Shown here: one piece after another, positions 28,472 to 37,359 of the stretch
Layout of the letters: each line of letters starts with the position of its first letter
Numbering within the stretch: the stretch's first letter is position 1
NCBI RefSeq assembly: GCF_024273195.1
Contig: NZ_JAMZCU010000001.1
Coordinates: 581,652-645,651 of the forward strand
DNA length: 64,000 nt
Direction: 5' to 3'
Origin: Devosia ureilytica
GTDB taxonomy: Bacteria; Pseudomonadota; Alphaproteobacteria; Rhizobiales; Devosiaceae
Notes under the pieces: generated by a model
The model's database searches: none
What the model was told of the DNA's origin: nothing
Seen by the model: only the letters and a program-made list of their open reading frames with translations
Translations under genes and position numbers: made by a program

Positions 28472-28948
28472 ATGCCTCGATTTCTACGGTCCCTCGCCGC
28501 TGCCGCCGTTTCCGCTCTGGTGCTCGCCGGATGCCTGCCCATGGCCATGTTTGCCAGCGGCGGCGGTGCTGGCTATTCCGGCCTGAAGCAGGACTGGGGC
28601 ACCTATGTCACCTCCAGCAATGTCAACGCATTGTGCATCTCACCCAAGCTGCGTTTTGTCATCTGGGAGTTTGAGGGGCGTTTCGGCAAGCGCGTGGTGA
28701 TGAATTCGGGCTATCGTAATGCTTTCCACAATGCCTCGGTCGGTGGCGCTGACAATTCCTACCACACCAAGTGCATGGCGGCTGACTTCTACGTTCCCGG
28801 GGTGCCCAAGCAGGACCTGATTGCCTTCGCCATGACCCTTGACGGTGTGGGCGGGTTGGGCTGCTATCCTGGCCGCACCTTTATTCACGTGGACATTCGC
28901 GATCGCCCGCGCGGCTACCGGCGTCCAGTGACGTTCGAGGGCTGTTGA
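28472..28948 (+). CDS. M15-type (YcbK-like) peptidase, lipoprotein
   Basis: 158 residues. Signal with lipobox (ALVLAGC) suggests lipidation. The D-Ala-D-Ala carboxypeptidase-like Peptidase_M15_3 core shows SGYRN, SYHTKCMAADFYV and FIHVDIRDRPRGYRR, supplying the two His and the Asp zinc ligands. Such proteins trim or remodel peptidoglycan. GGAAGG is 5 bases before the ATG at 28472; upstream ATG (28451) and TTG (28436) starts lack one. Monocistronic, followed by two tRNA-Glu genes. Confidence 0.85.
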   Translation: MPRFLRSLAAAAVSALVLAGCLPMAMFASGGGAGYSGLKQDWGTYVTSSNVNALCISPKLRFVIWEFEGRFGKRVVMNSGYRNAFHNASVGGADNSYHTKCMAADFYVPGVPKQDLIAFAMTLDGVGGLGCYPGRTFIHVDIRDRPRGYRRPVTFEGC

Positions 28949-29041
28949 AAAGTCGGTGTCGGCAAAAAAACCTCACGGCTTCAATGCAAACGGGGTTGCG
29001 CAATCAAAAGCACCCCATTATACGACGGCCATCGCGCTGAT

Positions 29042-29116
29042 GCGCCCTTCGTCTATCGGTTAGGACGGCACCCTTTCACGGTGCAGAGAGGGGTTCGATT
29101 CCCCTAGGGCGTACCA
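29042..29116 (+). tRNA. tRNA-Glu (anticodon TTC)
   Basis: 75 bases. Acceptor GCGCCCT / AGGGCGT (first pair G-T), anticodon stem GCACC / GGTGC with loop CTTTCAC (TTC), T arm AGGGG TTCGATT CCCCT, discriminator A and encoded CCA. Confidence 0.97.
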
Positions 29117-29166
29117 TTTTCCCATGCTGGTGGGACGCGATAGTCCAGCATAGAGTTCCTTGCTCC

Positions 29167-29241
29167 GCGCCCATCGTCTAGCGGTCAGGACACCGCCCTC
29201 TCACGGCGGGAACAGGGGTTCGATTCCCCTTGGGCGTACCA
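29167..29241 (+). tRNA. tRNA-Glu (anticodon CTC)
   Basis: 75 bases, 50 bases after the first tRNA-Glu. Acceptor GCGCCCA / TGGGCGT, anticodon stem CCGCC / GGCGG with loop CTCTCAC (CTC), T arm AGGGG TTCGATT CCCCT, encoded CCA. The shared acceptor and T arm mark it as a diverged tandem duplicate. Confidence 0.97.
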
Positions 29242-29327
29242 GTCTCCTCTCACTACCTTGATCCCGGCTGCTGTTTTGTTGCGGCGGACGGTGACGGCAT
29301 GTGAACCGAGCGCTGACGAGGAATGTC

Positions 29328-29975
29328 ATGACAACACAGTTTCTTTTTGACGGCCCCGAGGATGCAGCTATGACGCTGCTTCTGGCGCATGGCGCTGGCG
29401 CTCCGATGGATTCGGCATCGATGAATGCAGCTGCTTTGGCGCTTGGCGGTGCAGGCGTCCGGGTGGTCCGGTTCGAGTTTGGTTATATGGCTGAGCGGCG
29501 AACCGGGGATGGTCGCAAGCCGCCGCCCAAGGCCGAGAAGCTCATGCCCGAATATCTGGCAGCGCTAAAGACTCTGGGCGCCGTGAGTGCTCCGCTGTTT
29601 ATCGGCGGCCGGTCATTGGGTGGGCGGGTCGCCAGCATAGTTGCCGACCCACTCCGCGCGGCCGGGCAAGTGGCTGGTCTCCTCTGTCTCGGTTATCCGT
29701 TTCATCCACCCAAAAACCCGGAACAGCTGCGAACGGCCCATCTGGCGGCGTTGCAGACGCCGACACTGATCGTCCAGGGAACGCGCGATCCATTCGGAAC
29801 CCGCGAAGAAGTCAGCGGCTATGCTTTGTCGCCCTCCATTGAGCTGTTGTGGCTCGAAGATGGTGACCACGATCTCAAACCGCGCAAATCCGTGTCGGGA
29901 TTTTCGGCGAAAGACCATCTGGCGACAATGGCTACGGAAACTGTCCGCTGGATGCAGCGGGTCGCCGCCCGCTAG
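29328..29975 (+). CDS. alpha/beta-family hydrolase (KANL3/Tex30-like)
   Basis: 215 residues. A compact alpha/beta hydrolase: LLLAHGAGAPMDSASM (oxyanion region), nucleophile FIGGRSLGGRVAS, acid TLIVQGTRDPFG, histidine LEDGDHDLKPR; the triad Ser-Asp-His is intact. Substrate unknown. The ATG at 29328 has GAGG 6 bases upstream; a GTG at 29301 is less likely. Its TAG stop shares bases with the stop of the convergent iron ATPase gene. Confidence 0.87.
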   Translation: MTTQFLFDGPEDAAMTLLLAHGAGAPMDSASMNAAALALGGAGVRVVRFEFGYMAERRTGDGRKPPPKAEKLMPEYLAALKTLGAVSAPLFIGGRSLGGRVASIVADPLRAAGQVAGLLCLGYPFHPPKNPEQLRTAHLAALQTPTLIVQGTRDPFGTREEVSGYALSPSIELLWLEDGDHDLKPRKSVSGFSAKDHLATMATETVRWMQRVAAR

Positions 29976-30784
29976 GTGACGGTCTGCTCGGCATGATGTC
30001 GGCCGATTGGCACGATCATGGGGGTGTTGGACACCGGATCGAGAACGATGCGGGAGGTCATGCCAAAGACGTCCTCCACCACCTCTTCGGTCATCACTGC
30101 GACGGGGCGACCTTCGGCGATGATTTTGCCGCTCTTCATGGCCACGAGGTGGTCAGCGTAGCGGCAGGCAAGGTTGAGGTCGTGCAATACCACAACGACC
30201 GTGCGGCCGCGCTGCTTGACCAAATCGGTTAGCAGGTCGAGGACTTCCACCTGATGGTTGATGTCAAGAAAGGTCGTGGGCTCGTCGAGCAGCAGCACGT
30301 CGGTTTCCTGCGCCAGGGCCATGGCGATCCACACACGCCGGCGCTGACCGCCGGAAAGTTCGTCGACCGGGCGGTCGGCCAGATCGGTCGTGTCGGTGGC
30401 GGCAAGGGCATCGGCAACGGCGGCGTCGTCCTCTGGCGTCCAGCGACGGAACCAGCCCTGATGCGGATAGCGGCCGCGCCCCACCAGATCGACCACCGAA
30501 ATGGCGTCCGGCGCAATGGGGCTTTGCGGCAGCACGCCGAGCACCGTGGCGACTTCGCGCGTCGGCAGCTGGTGGATTGGCTTGCCATCGAGATAGACCG
30601 CGCCGCGCGTCGGCGTCAGCAGCCGCGCCAGGCCGCGCAGCAGCGTGGACTTGCCGCAGGCATTGGCGCCTACGATCACCGTCAACTTGCCGGGTGGCAG
30701 GGTCAGGTCCAGCGCCGAAACAATCTGGCGATCACCATAGGCAAGGTCGAGACCGGCGGCGAGCAATTGGTGGTGGGCGGACAT
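29972..30784 (-). CDS. iron-siderophore ABC transporter ATP-binding protein (FepC type)
   Basis: 270 residues. Walker A VGANACGKSTLLRGL, Q-loop LGVLPQSP, signature ELSGGQRRRVWIAMAL, Walker B VLLLDEPTTFLD, switch His VVLHDLNLACRYADH. The QSP and ADH stretches and the length are typical of FepC/FhuC. The ATG at 30784 marks homology; an open frame continues upstream without meaning. Last gene of the siderophore importer operon. Confidence 0.92.
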   Translation of the reverse strand: MSAHHQLLAAGLDLAYGDRQIVSALDLTLPPGKLTVIVGANACGKSTLLRGLARLLTPTRGAVYLDGKPIHQLPTREVATVLGVLPQSPIAPDAISVVDLVGRGRYPHQGWFRRWTPEDDAAVADALAATDTTDLADRPVDELSGGQRRRVWIAMALAQETDVLLLDEPTTFLDINHQVEVLDLLTDLVKQRGRTVVVVLHDLNLACRYADHLVAMKSGKIIAEGRPVAVMTEEVVEDVFGMTSRIVLDPVSNTPMIVPIGRHHAEQTVT

Positions 30785-30801
30785 CGGCGGTTCTCTCGAG
30801 A

Positions 30802-31857
30802 TCAATTCACGCGGCCAGAGCGGCCCGAAGCCATCAGCAGCCATAGCAGGAACAGGGCGCCGCAGGCACCGGTGACAACGCCAACGGGCAATTGCACCGT
30901 CGGCAGCAGATGCTGGGCAACAAGGTCGGACACCAACATGACCAGGGCCCCAACGAGGGCCGCCTGTAGAAACCCGCGCCCTGCCCCCTTGAGGAGGCTG
31001 CGGGCCAACGGCCCCGACACAAAGGCCACGAAACCCACCGGCCCGACGGCCGCCGTAGCGAAGGCGGCAAAGCCGACCGCCACCAGCATGAGCCCCAGAC
31101 GCGTGGTCTCCACCTTTGCTCCCAGGGCGCGCGCGGTATCGTCCCCCAGTTCCATGGCATCGAGCCCGCGCAACAGGGCAATCATCAGAGGCACCAGTAC
31201 CAGCATGGCGCCGCCCAGCACGATGGAGTCGGCTGGACGGGCGGCATTGAGGCTGCCCACCAGCCAGGCCATGGCCTGCTGCACCTCGTTGAGCCGGGCA
31301 CGGGTGAAGAGGTAAGAAATGACGGCGGCTAACATCGCCGCCATGCCGATGCCGATGAGCACCACGCGAAAGGCTGTGACGCCATTGCGCCAGGCCAGCA
31401 GATAGATGGTCAGGGCCGTCAAAACGGCACCCGCGAAGGCGCCCAGGGACACGGCCAGACCGGACCAGCCCAGAATGATGATGCAAAACACCGCCGAGGC
31501 GCTGGCGCCATGGGCGATGCCAATAATGTCTGGGCTGGCCAAGGGGTTACGCAGAAGAGTTTGGAAAATGATTCCGGCCAGCGCAAAGGATGCGCCAGCG
31601 AGAATGGCCAGCACGGCACGCGGCAAGCGCACCTGCAACACGATGAAATCCACGCCCCGATCAGCCAGCCCGGTCAAGGGCGACAGCAGCGACTGGATGA
31701 TGCCCTGCGCCGCAACCGGATAATCGCCCAGATAGAGCGCCATCGCGAAGGCCGCGAGCAGCGCCAGGATAAGCCCGGCGGCAACGCCTTGGCGACGGGT
31801 CGCAGCGGCGCGACGTACCGCAACAATGCGGGTGATGTCGGCGGTGGTGGTGGTCAT
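30802..31857 (-). CDS. iron-siderophore ABC transporter permease (FecD/FepG type)
   Basis: 351 residues, FecCD family, about nine to ten membrane segments. RLPRAVLAILAGASFALAG, QTLLRNPLASPDIIGIAHGA and FVAFVSGPLARSLL are the family hallmarks. Its ATG overlaps the upstream permease stop by four bases (ATGA), so the two subunits are translationally coupled. The ATPase gene begins 17 bases after its stop. Confidence 0.92.
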   Translation of the reverse strand: MTTTTADITRIVAVRRAAATRRQGVAAGLILALLAAFAMALYLGDYPVAAQGIIQSLLSPLTGLADRGVDFIVLQVRLPRAVLAILAGASFALAGIIFQTLLRNPLASPDIIGIAHGASASAVFCIIILGWSGLAVSLGAFAGAVLTALTIYLLAWRNGVTAFRVVLIGIGMAAMLAAVISYLFTRARLNEVQQAMAWLVGSLNAARPADSIVLGGAMLVLVPLMIALLRGLDAMELGDDTARALGAKVETTRLGLMLVAVGFAAFATAAVGPVGFVAFVSGPLARSLLKGAGRGFLQAALVGALVMLVSDLVAQHLLPTVQLPVGVVTGACGALFLLWLLMASGRSGRVN

Positions 31858-32882
31858 AGCGCGGCCAGCTTGCGGCGTCGCACCAGGGCGATGAAGAAGG
31901 GGGCGCCGAGGAAGGCTGTGACGATGCCCACTTGCACCTCGCCGGGCGGCGCGATGATGCGGCCCAGAACATCGGCACCCAGCAGCAGGATCGGCGCCAT
32001 CAGCATGGAATAGGGCAAAATCCAGCGATAGCCGGGACCGGTGATGGCGCGGGCCACATGGGGAACGGTGAGGCCTACAAAGGCGATGGGGCCGGCAGCG
32101 GCAGTGCTTGCACCCGCCAGGATGACAGCGGCCAGACCGGCCATGCCCCGCGACAGGCCGATGCGCTGACCCAGCGCCCGGGCCACGTCGTCACCCATGG
32201 AGAGGCCATCGAGCAGGCGCGCGGTCGCCAGAGCCAGCACCATGCCCAACACCATGAACGGCGCAACCTGGATGGCGATGTCGATCGTGCGGCCTGAGAG
32301 CGAACCCACCTGCCAAAACCGGACTTCATCGAGCGTACGCGGGCTCGTGAGCAGAATGGCGTTGATGATGGAATGGAGGACCGCGGTGATGGCGGCGCCT
32401 GCGAGCGCCAGCTTGATTGGGGTCGCGCCCTCACGCCCAAGGGAAGCCACGGCATAAACCACCAGCATGGCGACCCCTGCCCCGGCGAATGCCAGCCAGA
32501 CGTAAATGGAAAGCTGACTGACGCCCATAAGCCCGACACCCAGCACCACCGCCAGCGAGGCGCCAGCGTTGATGCCCAGAATGGTCGGGTCGGCCAGTGG
32601 ATTGCGGGTCGCGCCTTGCAGCACGGCGCCAGACAGCCCCAGGGCGGCTCCGACCATGAGGCCGACAATGGTTCGCGGCAGGCGCAAGTCCAGGACAATG
32701 CGGTGCTCGGTCGAGCTGGGATCGAAGGCTGTCAGCGCTGCCCAGACGTGTTCAGGCGGAATGGCACGCGCGCCGGTCGTCAATGATAGCATGGTGATAG
32801 CCAGAAGCGCAGCGCCAAGCACAAGCAGCCCGATTGTCAGCCGGACTGCCTTATGCGTGCGAATATTGATCGCCTCGGCCAT
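31854..32882 (-). CDS. iron-siderophore ABC transporter permease (FecC/FepD type)
   Basis: 342 residues, FecCD family. RLPRTIVGLMVGAALGLSGA, QGATRNPLADPTILGINAGA and IAFVGLTVPHVARAI are diagnostic. The ATG at 32882 starts 8 bases after the binding-protein stop; homology begins at MAEAINIRTHKAVRL. Heterodimer partner of the next permease. Confidence 0.92.
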   Translation of the reverse strand: MAEAINIRTHKAVRLTIGLLVLGAALLAITMLSLTTGARAIPPEHVWAALTAFDPSSTEHRIVLDLRLPRTIVGLMVGAALGLSGAVLQGATRNPLADPTILGINAGASLAVVLGVGLMGVSQLSIYVWLAFAGAGVAMLVVYAVASLGREGATPIKLALAGAAITAVLHSIINAILLTSPRTLDEVRFWQVGSLSGRTIDIAIQVAPFMVLGMVLALATARLLDGLSMGDDVARALGQRIGLSRGMAGLAAVILAGASTAAAGPIAFVGLTVPHVARAITGPGYRWILPYSMLMAPILLLGADVLGRIIAPPGEVQVGIVTAFLGAPFFIALVRRRKLAAL

Positions 32883-32890
32883 CAACCGGG

Positions 32891-33835
32891 TCACGGAGCC
32901 AGGCCGGCGTCCGCTGCGTTGATGGCAGCGGTCAGCTTGTCGAGTTCGCTGGCATAGGCACCATAATTGCGCAGCCAGAATGCCGGCCAGTCGGTCACCT
33001 GACCGGCCTCGGCGGCCTTCATCAGCGTCCATGTGGGCTGGGCCAATGCGGTACCCATGGTCGCGTCGGCGCGATTGTCGACCATGATCAGGTCCGGTTG
33101 GTACTTGTCAGCATTTTCCCACGAAAGCGTTTCCCAATAGCCGCGATCGTCGGCGACTTCGGGATCGATGAGCTTGAGGCCCCAGCCGGCAAAATCCATC
33201 AGCTCGGACGAGCCCGCGGTGGCGGCCACATAGAGTGCGTCAGCGCCGGCCCATACGGCCATTGCGGTCAAGCCAGGCTTGGCTGCGACTGCGGCCTTGA
33301 AGGCTTCCAGCGAGGCCGAGAAGGTCGCCTTGCTGGCGGCGATATCAGATGCAGTCAAATCGGCGCCGAGGCTGGCCGCCAGGGCCTCATAATCCTCGAT
33401 CAGCGTGAGGATTGAGGCCCCCTGTTTCGGCCCGGTGATTGGTGCCAGCGGCGACAGGGCCGCAACAACGTCATTGCCGCCGGACCAGGTTGTTTCGAGC
33501 GGCCAGTATTCAGCCACGATCAGGTCGGGTTCAAGGGCAGCGGCTTTTTCGATGTCCACTTCGCCCCAAGCCTGGCCGATGATCTCGATGCCGGAAAGAT
33601 CGAGCCCCTGCAATGCCTTGGCATCGGATACGGCGCTATCGGCATAGATGGCGACGGGACGGATGCCGAGCGGAATCAGGCCTGCGGCGGCGTCCTGGCT
33701 TGCGATGATCCGCAAAGGCACGGCGTCGAGCGTGACGGTTTCGCCGTCGCCACCAAGATAGTCCCAGGCCTGGGCATAGCCAGGCCATGCAGTGGTCGCC
33801 AAAAGGGTCAGCGCGAGCGCAAGGGGACGAAACAT
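32891..33835 (-). CDS. iron-siderophore ABC transporter substrate-binding protein
   Basis: 314 residues, periplasmic. Signal peptide RPLALALTLLATTAWPGYAQA, then a class III binding-protein body with PLRIIASQDAAAGLIPLGI and ALEPDLIVAEYWPL. Heads a four-gene importer. AAGG lies before its ATG, and the upstream region holds a TGA-N9-TCA iron box and a strong inverted repeat. Whether the ligand is a siderophore, haem or free ferric ion is not settled. Confidence 0.9.
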   Translation of the reverse strand: MFRPLALALTLLATTAWPGYAQAWDYLGGDGETVTLDAVPLRIIASQDAAAGLIPLGIRPVAIYADSAVSDAKALQGLDLSGIEIIGQAWGEVDIEKAAALEPDLIVAEYWPLETTWSGGNDVVAALSPLAPITGPKQGASILTLIEDYEALAASLGADLTASDIAASKATFSASLEAFKAAVAAKPGLTAMAVWAGADALYVAATAGSSELMDFAGWGLKLIDPEVADDRGYWETLSWENADKYQPDLIMVDNRADATMGTALAQPTWTLMKAAEAGQVTDWPAFWLRNYGAYASELDKLTAAINAADAGLAP

Positions 33836-33848
33836 GAAATGACCTTCC

Positions 33849-33872
33849 GGGAACGGGAAATTTTCCGTTCCC
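33849..33872. promoter_or_regulatory. inverted repeat before the siderophore operon
   Basis: GGGAACGG-N8-CCGTTCCC, eight perfect pairs around GAAATTTT, 13 bases before the start codon of the siderophore-binding protein and just outside its ribosome site. It could be an operator or an mRNA hairpin controlling translation. It does not match Fur or ICE consensus sites. Confidence 0.5.
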
Positions 33873-33886
33873 TAGACCCGCTAAGG

Positions 33887-33901
33887 TGAGTGGTCAAGTC
33901 A
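33887..33901. promoter_or_regulatory. candidate iron-responsive operator (RirA type), site 1
   Basis: TGA-GTGGTCAAG-TCA matches the TGA-N9-TCA iron-responsive operator of RirA in Hyphomicrobiales, 52-66 bases before the siderophore-binding-protein start. The orphan iron binding-protein gene at 39970-40941 carries an equivalent site. Confidence 0.55.
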
Positions 33902-33950
33902 TGTTATTGGCAACGCCGACTATTCTTGAGCCCACCCTGTGGGCATCCGA

Positions 33951-35186
33951 TCAGGCAGGGCGGCGGTACTGGTAGATACCGACGTCGATTGCGCCCTCCG
34001 CAAAGCCAGCCTCGCAATATGAGAGGTAGTAAACCCATTTGCGCTTGAAGACCTCGTCATAGCCAAGCGGCGCAATCATGGGCCAGCGTTCAAGGAAGCG
34101 TTCGCGCCAAAGGCGCAGGGTGCGCGCATAGGACAGCCCGAAGGTTTCCACCTGTTCGAGAACCAAGCCATAGCGCTCGCCGAAATCCTTCATCACGGTC
34201 TTGGTCAGCAGCATCCCACCCGGGAATATGTAGCGCTGGATGAAATCGGGGCCGGCGCGATAATGGTCAAAATCCCGCTCCTGGATGGTGATGGCCTGAA
34301 TGGCGGCGGTGCCTCCCGGCTTCAGGCGGTCATGCAGGGTCTGGAAATAGCTCGGCCAATTATCCTCGCCCACCGCCTCGATCATCTCGATGGAGCCGAT
34401 GTGGTCAAACTGGCCCTCTGTATGGCGGTAGTCCTCGAAGACCAGCGTCGCATATTGATCCAACCCCTGGCGCGACAGGCGTTCCAGCCCGAACCTGAGT
34501 TGCTCGGCCGAAAGGGTGATGCCGCGCAGGTTTGCCTTGTAGTCACGGGCCACGGTCTCGGCAAAACCGCCCCAGCCACAGCCGATTTCCAGAACTGAGG
34601 CGCCCTCGGTGATGCCCGCCATATCGGCGACGCGCCGATATTTGGCCAGCTGGGCTTCCTCCAGACTCTGGTCCCCCGAGGTGAACACAGCCGAGGAATA
34701 GGTCATGGATGGGTCGAGCCACTGGCCGTAGAAATCGTTACCAAGGTCATAGTGCTCGGCAATGTTCTTCTTGGCGCCTTCGAGCGTGTTGCGGCGCGAG
34801 ATATGGTAATGGAGATCGCCAGCGGCGCGGCGGAAAAACCCCTGCCCGGCGGCGTCGAACATATCGCGGTTTTGCAGGAAAAACCGAAACAGCGCCGTCA
34901 GGTCATCGGAATCGAAATCGCCATTCATATAGGCCGCGGCGAAGCCAACGGTCCCTCGCTGCATGGCCTCGGAGATGACCTTGAAATTGTTTAGTCGGAG
35001 CGTCGCATGCTCGCCGGCATTCCCCTGTCCGACCGTCCGCGTCCGTCCATTGGGAAAGACCACTGTCAGCGAACCGTGACGCGGCTTGCCAATCAGGGAA
35101 ACCCCTATCCGCTCGACGAGCCAAGAGGTGAAATGCGTCCACGCCGAAGCGCCAGTCTGTGTCTGTTCGACGGCTGTTTTTGTCAT
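33951..35186 (-). CDS. cfa: cyclopropane-fatty-acyl-phospholipid synthase family protein
   Basis: 411 residues. Transfers a methylene from S-adenosylmethionine to phospholipid double bonds. The N-terminal lipid-binding part (residues ~1-140) includes AAAYMNGDFDSDDLTALFRF; the Rossmann methyltransferase has ASVLEIGCGWGGFAETVA and IEMIEAVGEDNWPSYF, then FIQRYIFPGGMLLTK. The ATG at 35186 starts at MTKTAVEQTQ. Related SAM enzymes (mycolic acid synthase-like) share these motifs. No operon partner; 217 bases lie between it and recJ. Confidence 0.88.
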   Translation of the reverse strand: MTKTAVEQTQTGASAWTHFTSWLVERIGVSLIGKPRHGSLTVVFPNGRTRTVGQGNAGEHATLRLNNFKVISEAMQRGTVGFAAAYMNGDFDSDDLTALFRFFLQNRDMFDAAGQGFFRRAAGDLHYHISRRNTLEGAKKNIAEHYDLGNDFYGQWLDPSMTYSSAVFTSGDQSLEEAQLAKYRRVADMAGITEGASVLEIGCGWGGFAETVARDYKANLRGITLSAEQLRFGLERLSRQGLDQYATLVFEDYRHTEGQFDHIGSIEMIEAVGEDNWPSYFQTLHDRLKPGGTAAIQAITIQERDFDHYRAGPDFIQRYIFPGGMLLTKTVMKDFGERYGLVLEQVETFGLSYARTLRLWRERFLERWPMIAPLGYDEVFKRKWVYYLSYCEAGFAEGAIDVGIYQYRRPA

Positions 35187-35403
35187 TGTGCCGCTTGGTC
35201 CAACTATCGCAAGAAACGGCGGTACGGCTTGAGCCTGCCGCCAAACACGGAGCGTCAGATAGGTCCTGCCGGCGAGGCGTCGCCTCCCACAGGACACCGC
35301 TGGATAGTTTAGCGCTCACAATTGGATATGCAAGCGGCCTCATCCCGCAACGGCCAACGCCAAGGTACTACGGATCAAGGCAAGAATTGGATCTCAGATT
35401 ATT

Positions 35404-37194
35404 TCAGCGTGGCGGTCGAGCAATATCGATGAGGCGGAACTGGACCTGTTCCCGCCCCTGATAGTGATCAAGCGACAGGCCACCGGCGAAGTGCAGCGGC
35501 TGATCATTGTCGCGCATCAGCGTATCGCCCAGAGCCGTGCCGGCGGCACGGAAGGCGATGGCCTTGAGCTTGGCGCCATCGTCGGATGCCAAGGTAAAAC
35601 TCACATGCCCGCCTTTGCCAACAATCTGCGGATATCGCGCGCGGTGCGCCGGAAATGCAAAGACCGGGGAGGGATTTCCGGCCCCATAGGGCCCTGCCTT
35701 TTCAAGATTGTGCAGCAAGTCAACGGTGGCGCCGCGCGCTGTCAGAGCCGCGTCCACCTTGAGAGCAGATGCTGCTCGGGCGGTCGTGACACTGGCGCTG
35801 AGCCTATCGACCAGGAAGGCCCGAAAAGGACCAAGGTCGCCTGACCGGAGTGTGACGCCCGCGGCCATCGCATGGCCGCCGCCCTTTGGCAGCAGCCCGG
35901 TCTCGACAGCCTCGATAACGGCTCTGCCCAGATCGACGCCCGGCATCGAGCGGCCAGAACCGGTCCCGGTGCCGTCGGGGTTGAGCGCAATGGCAAAGCT
36001 CGGGCGCTCGAAGCGCTCGCGCAACCGCGCCGCAACGAGACCCACAACGCCGGGGTGCCAGTTGGCCGAGGCCAGCACCAGCACTGGCGGACCTTCGCCG
36101 GAGCCGATTTCCGCCTCCGCAGTGGCCGTTGCCTCTTCGACGGCCTCCACCTCGATGCGCTGACGTTCACCATTGAGCTCGTCGAGCTGGGCGGCGATCA
36201 CCATGGCCTGATGTTCATCATCGAGGGCCAGTAGCCGGGTGCCGAGCGCCGCGTCTCCGATGCGCCCGCCCGCATTGATGCGTGGCCCGATGAGAAAGCC
36301 CAAATGATAGGGATTGAGCGGGCCAGAGGCGCGCGCGGCCAATGCCAGAGCCGACAGACCCGGCTTTTCGCCGCGCCGCGCCACTTCAAGCCCGCGGACA
36401 ACAAATGCCCGATTTAGGCCTGTGAGAGGCACCACGTCGCAAACCGTGGCCAGGGCGACAAGGTCGAGGAGCTTGAGCAAATCTGGCAGACCGGTATCGC
36501 CGCGGTTACGCAATGTACGGTTCACCGCGACCAGCACCATGAAGGTAACACCAGCCGCGCAGAGATAGCCGAGACCGGATATGTCGTCCGGGCGGTTGGG
36601 ATTGACCAGCGCATTGGCCGGCGGCAGGTCATGGTCGGAAAGGTGGTGGTCGATGACCAGCACATCGGCACCTCGGCTGCGCGCATGACCGATGGGGCCA
36701 TCGCTGGTTGTGCCGCAGTCGAGCGTGATGATCAAAGTGGCGCCAGCATCGATGAGCTTATCCATGGCCGCAATATTAGGGCCATAGCCTTCAAAAATGC
36801 GATCCGGGATATGCACTTGCGGCTCAATGCCGAAGTGCCTGAGGTAGCGCGTCATCAGGGCACAGGAGCAGGCGCCATCGACGTCATAATCGCCAAACAG
36901 GGCGATGGATTCGTTGTCAGCGATGGCTTTGGCCAGTCGCTCGGCCAGTTCGTCCATAGCCGTCAGCGTTGATGGGTCCGGCATGAGGTTGCGAATACTG
37001 GGCTCAAGATAGCCTTCCGCGTCCTCAAGCCCCACGCCGCGCGCCGCCATGATGCGCGCCAGAATGTCCGAAATACCCGTCCGCTGGCCGATGGCCGTGG
37101 CATTGCGGGCCGCAACCACGTCCAGCCGATCTACCCAGCCTCGACCGGTGACCGAGTTGCTGATGTCGAGAAAGGCGCGCGGGGTTTCGGGCAT
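35404..37194 (-). CDS. recJ: single-stranded-DNA-specific exonuclease RecJ
   Basis: 596 residues. 5'-3' exonuclease in recombination and mismatch repair. DHH phosphoesterase motifs: ALFGDYDVDGACSCALM, TLDCGTTS and VLVIDHHLSDHDLP; then DHHA1 (GRSMPGVDLG, GGGHAMAAGV) and a C-terminal OB fold. Last gene of the hom-glpX-recJ series; 165 bases separate it from glpX, so it may have its own promoter. Confidence 0.94.
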   Translation of the reverse strand: MPETPRAFLDISNSVTGRGWVDRLDVVAARNATAIGQRTGISDILARIMAARGVGLEDAEGYLEPSIRNLMPDPSTLTAMDELAERLAKAIADNESIALFGDYDVDGACSCALMTRYLRHFGIEPQVHIPDRIFEGYGPNIAAMDKLIDAGATLIITLDCGTTSDGPIGHARSRGADVLVIDHHLSDHDLPPANALVNPNRPDDISGLGYLCAAGVTFMVLVAVNRTLRNRGDTGLPDLLKLLDLVALATVCDVVPLTGLNRAFVVRGLEVARRGEKPGLSALALAARASGPLNPYHLGFLIGPRINAGGRIGDAALGTRLLALDDEHQAMVIAAQLDELNGERQRIEVEAVEEATATAEAEIGSGEGPPVLVLASANWHPGVVGLVAARLRERFERPSFAIALNPDGTGTGSGRSMPGVDLGRAVIEAVETGLLPKGGGHAMAAGVTLRSGDLGPFRAFLVDRLSASVTTARAASALKVDAALTARGATVDLLHNLEKAGPYGAGNPSPVFAFPAHRARYPQIVGKGGHVSFTLASDDGAKLKAIAFRAAGTALGDTLMRDNDQPLHFAGGLSLDHYQGREQVQFRLIDIARPPR

Positions 37195-37359
37195 GAGTGA
37201 GGGTTAGGGGATTTTGCGCGGGGTGGGAAGGGGCACCGAGAGTCCACGCCCTTCTTCGACACCTGCTGCACGGCATGGGATGCGCGCGTGGCGCTCACGA
37301 GCACTGGTTTTCTGCTGAACGCCGAAATCTAACCCAAAAAGGGGAAAGGAACTTGGCCG

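Noticed and set aside
29042..29241. Tandem tRNA-Glu genes as an integration site
   Set aside because: No integrase and no direct repeat of a tRNA 3' end seen in the window.
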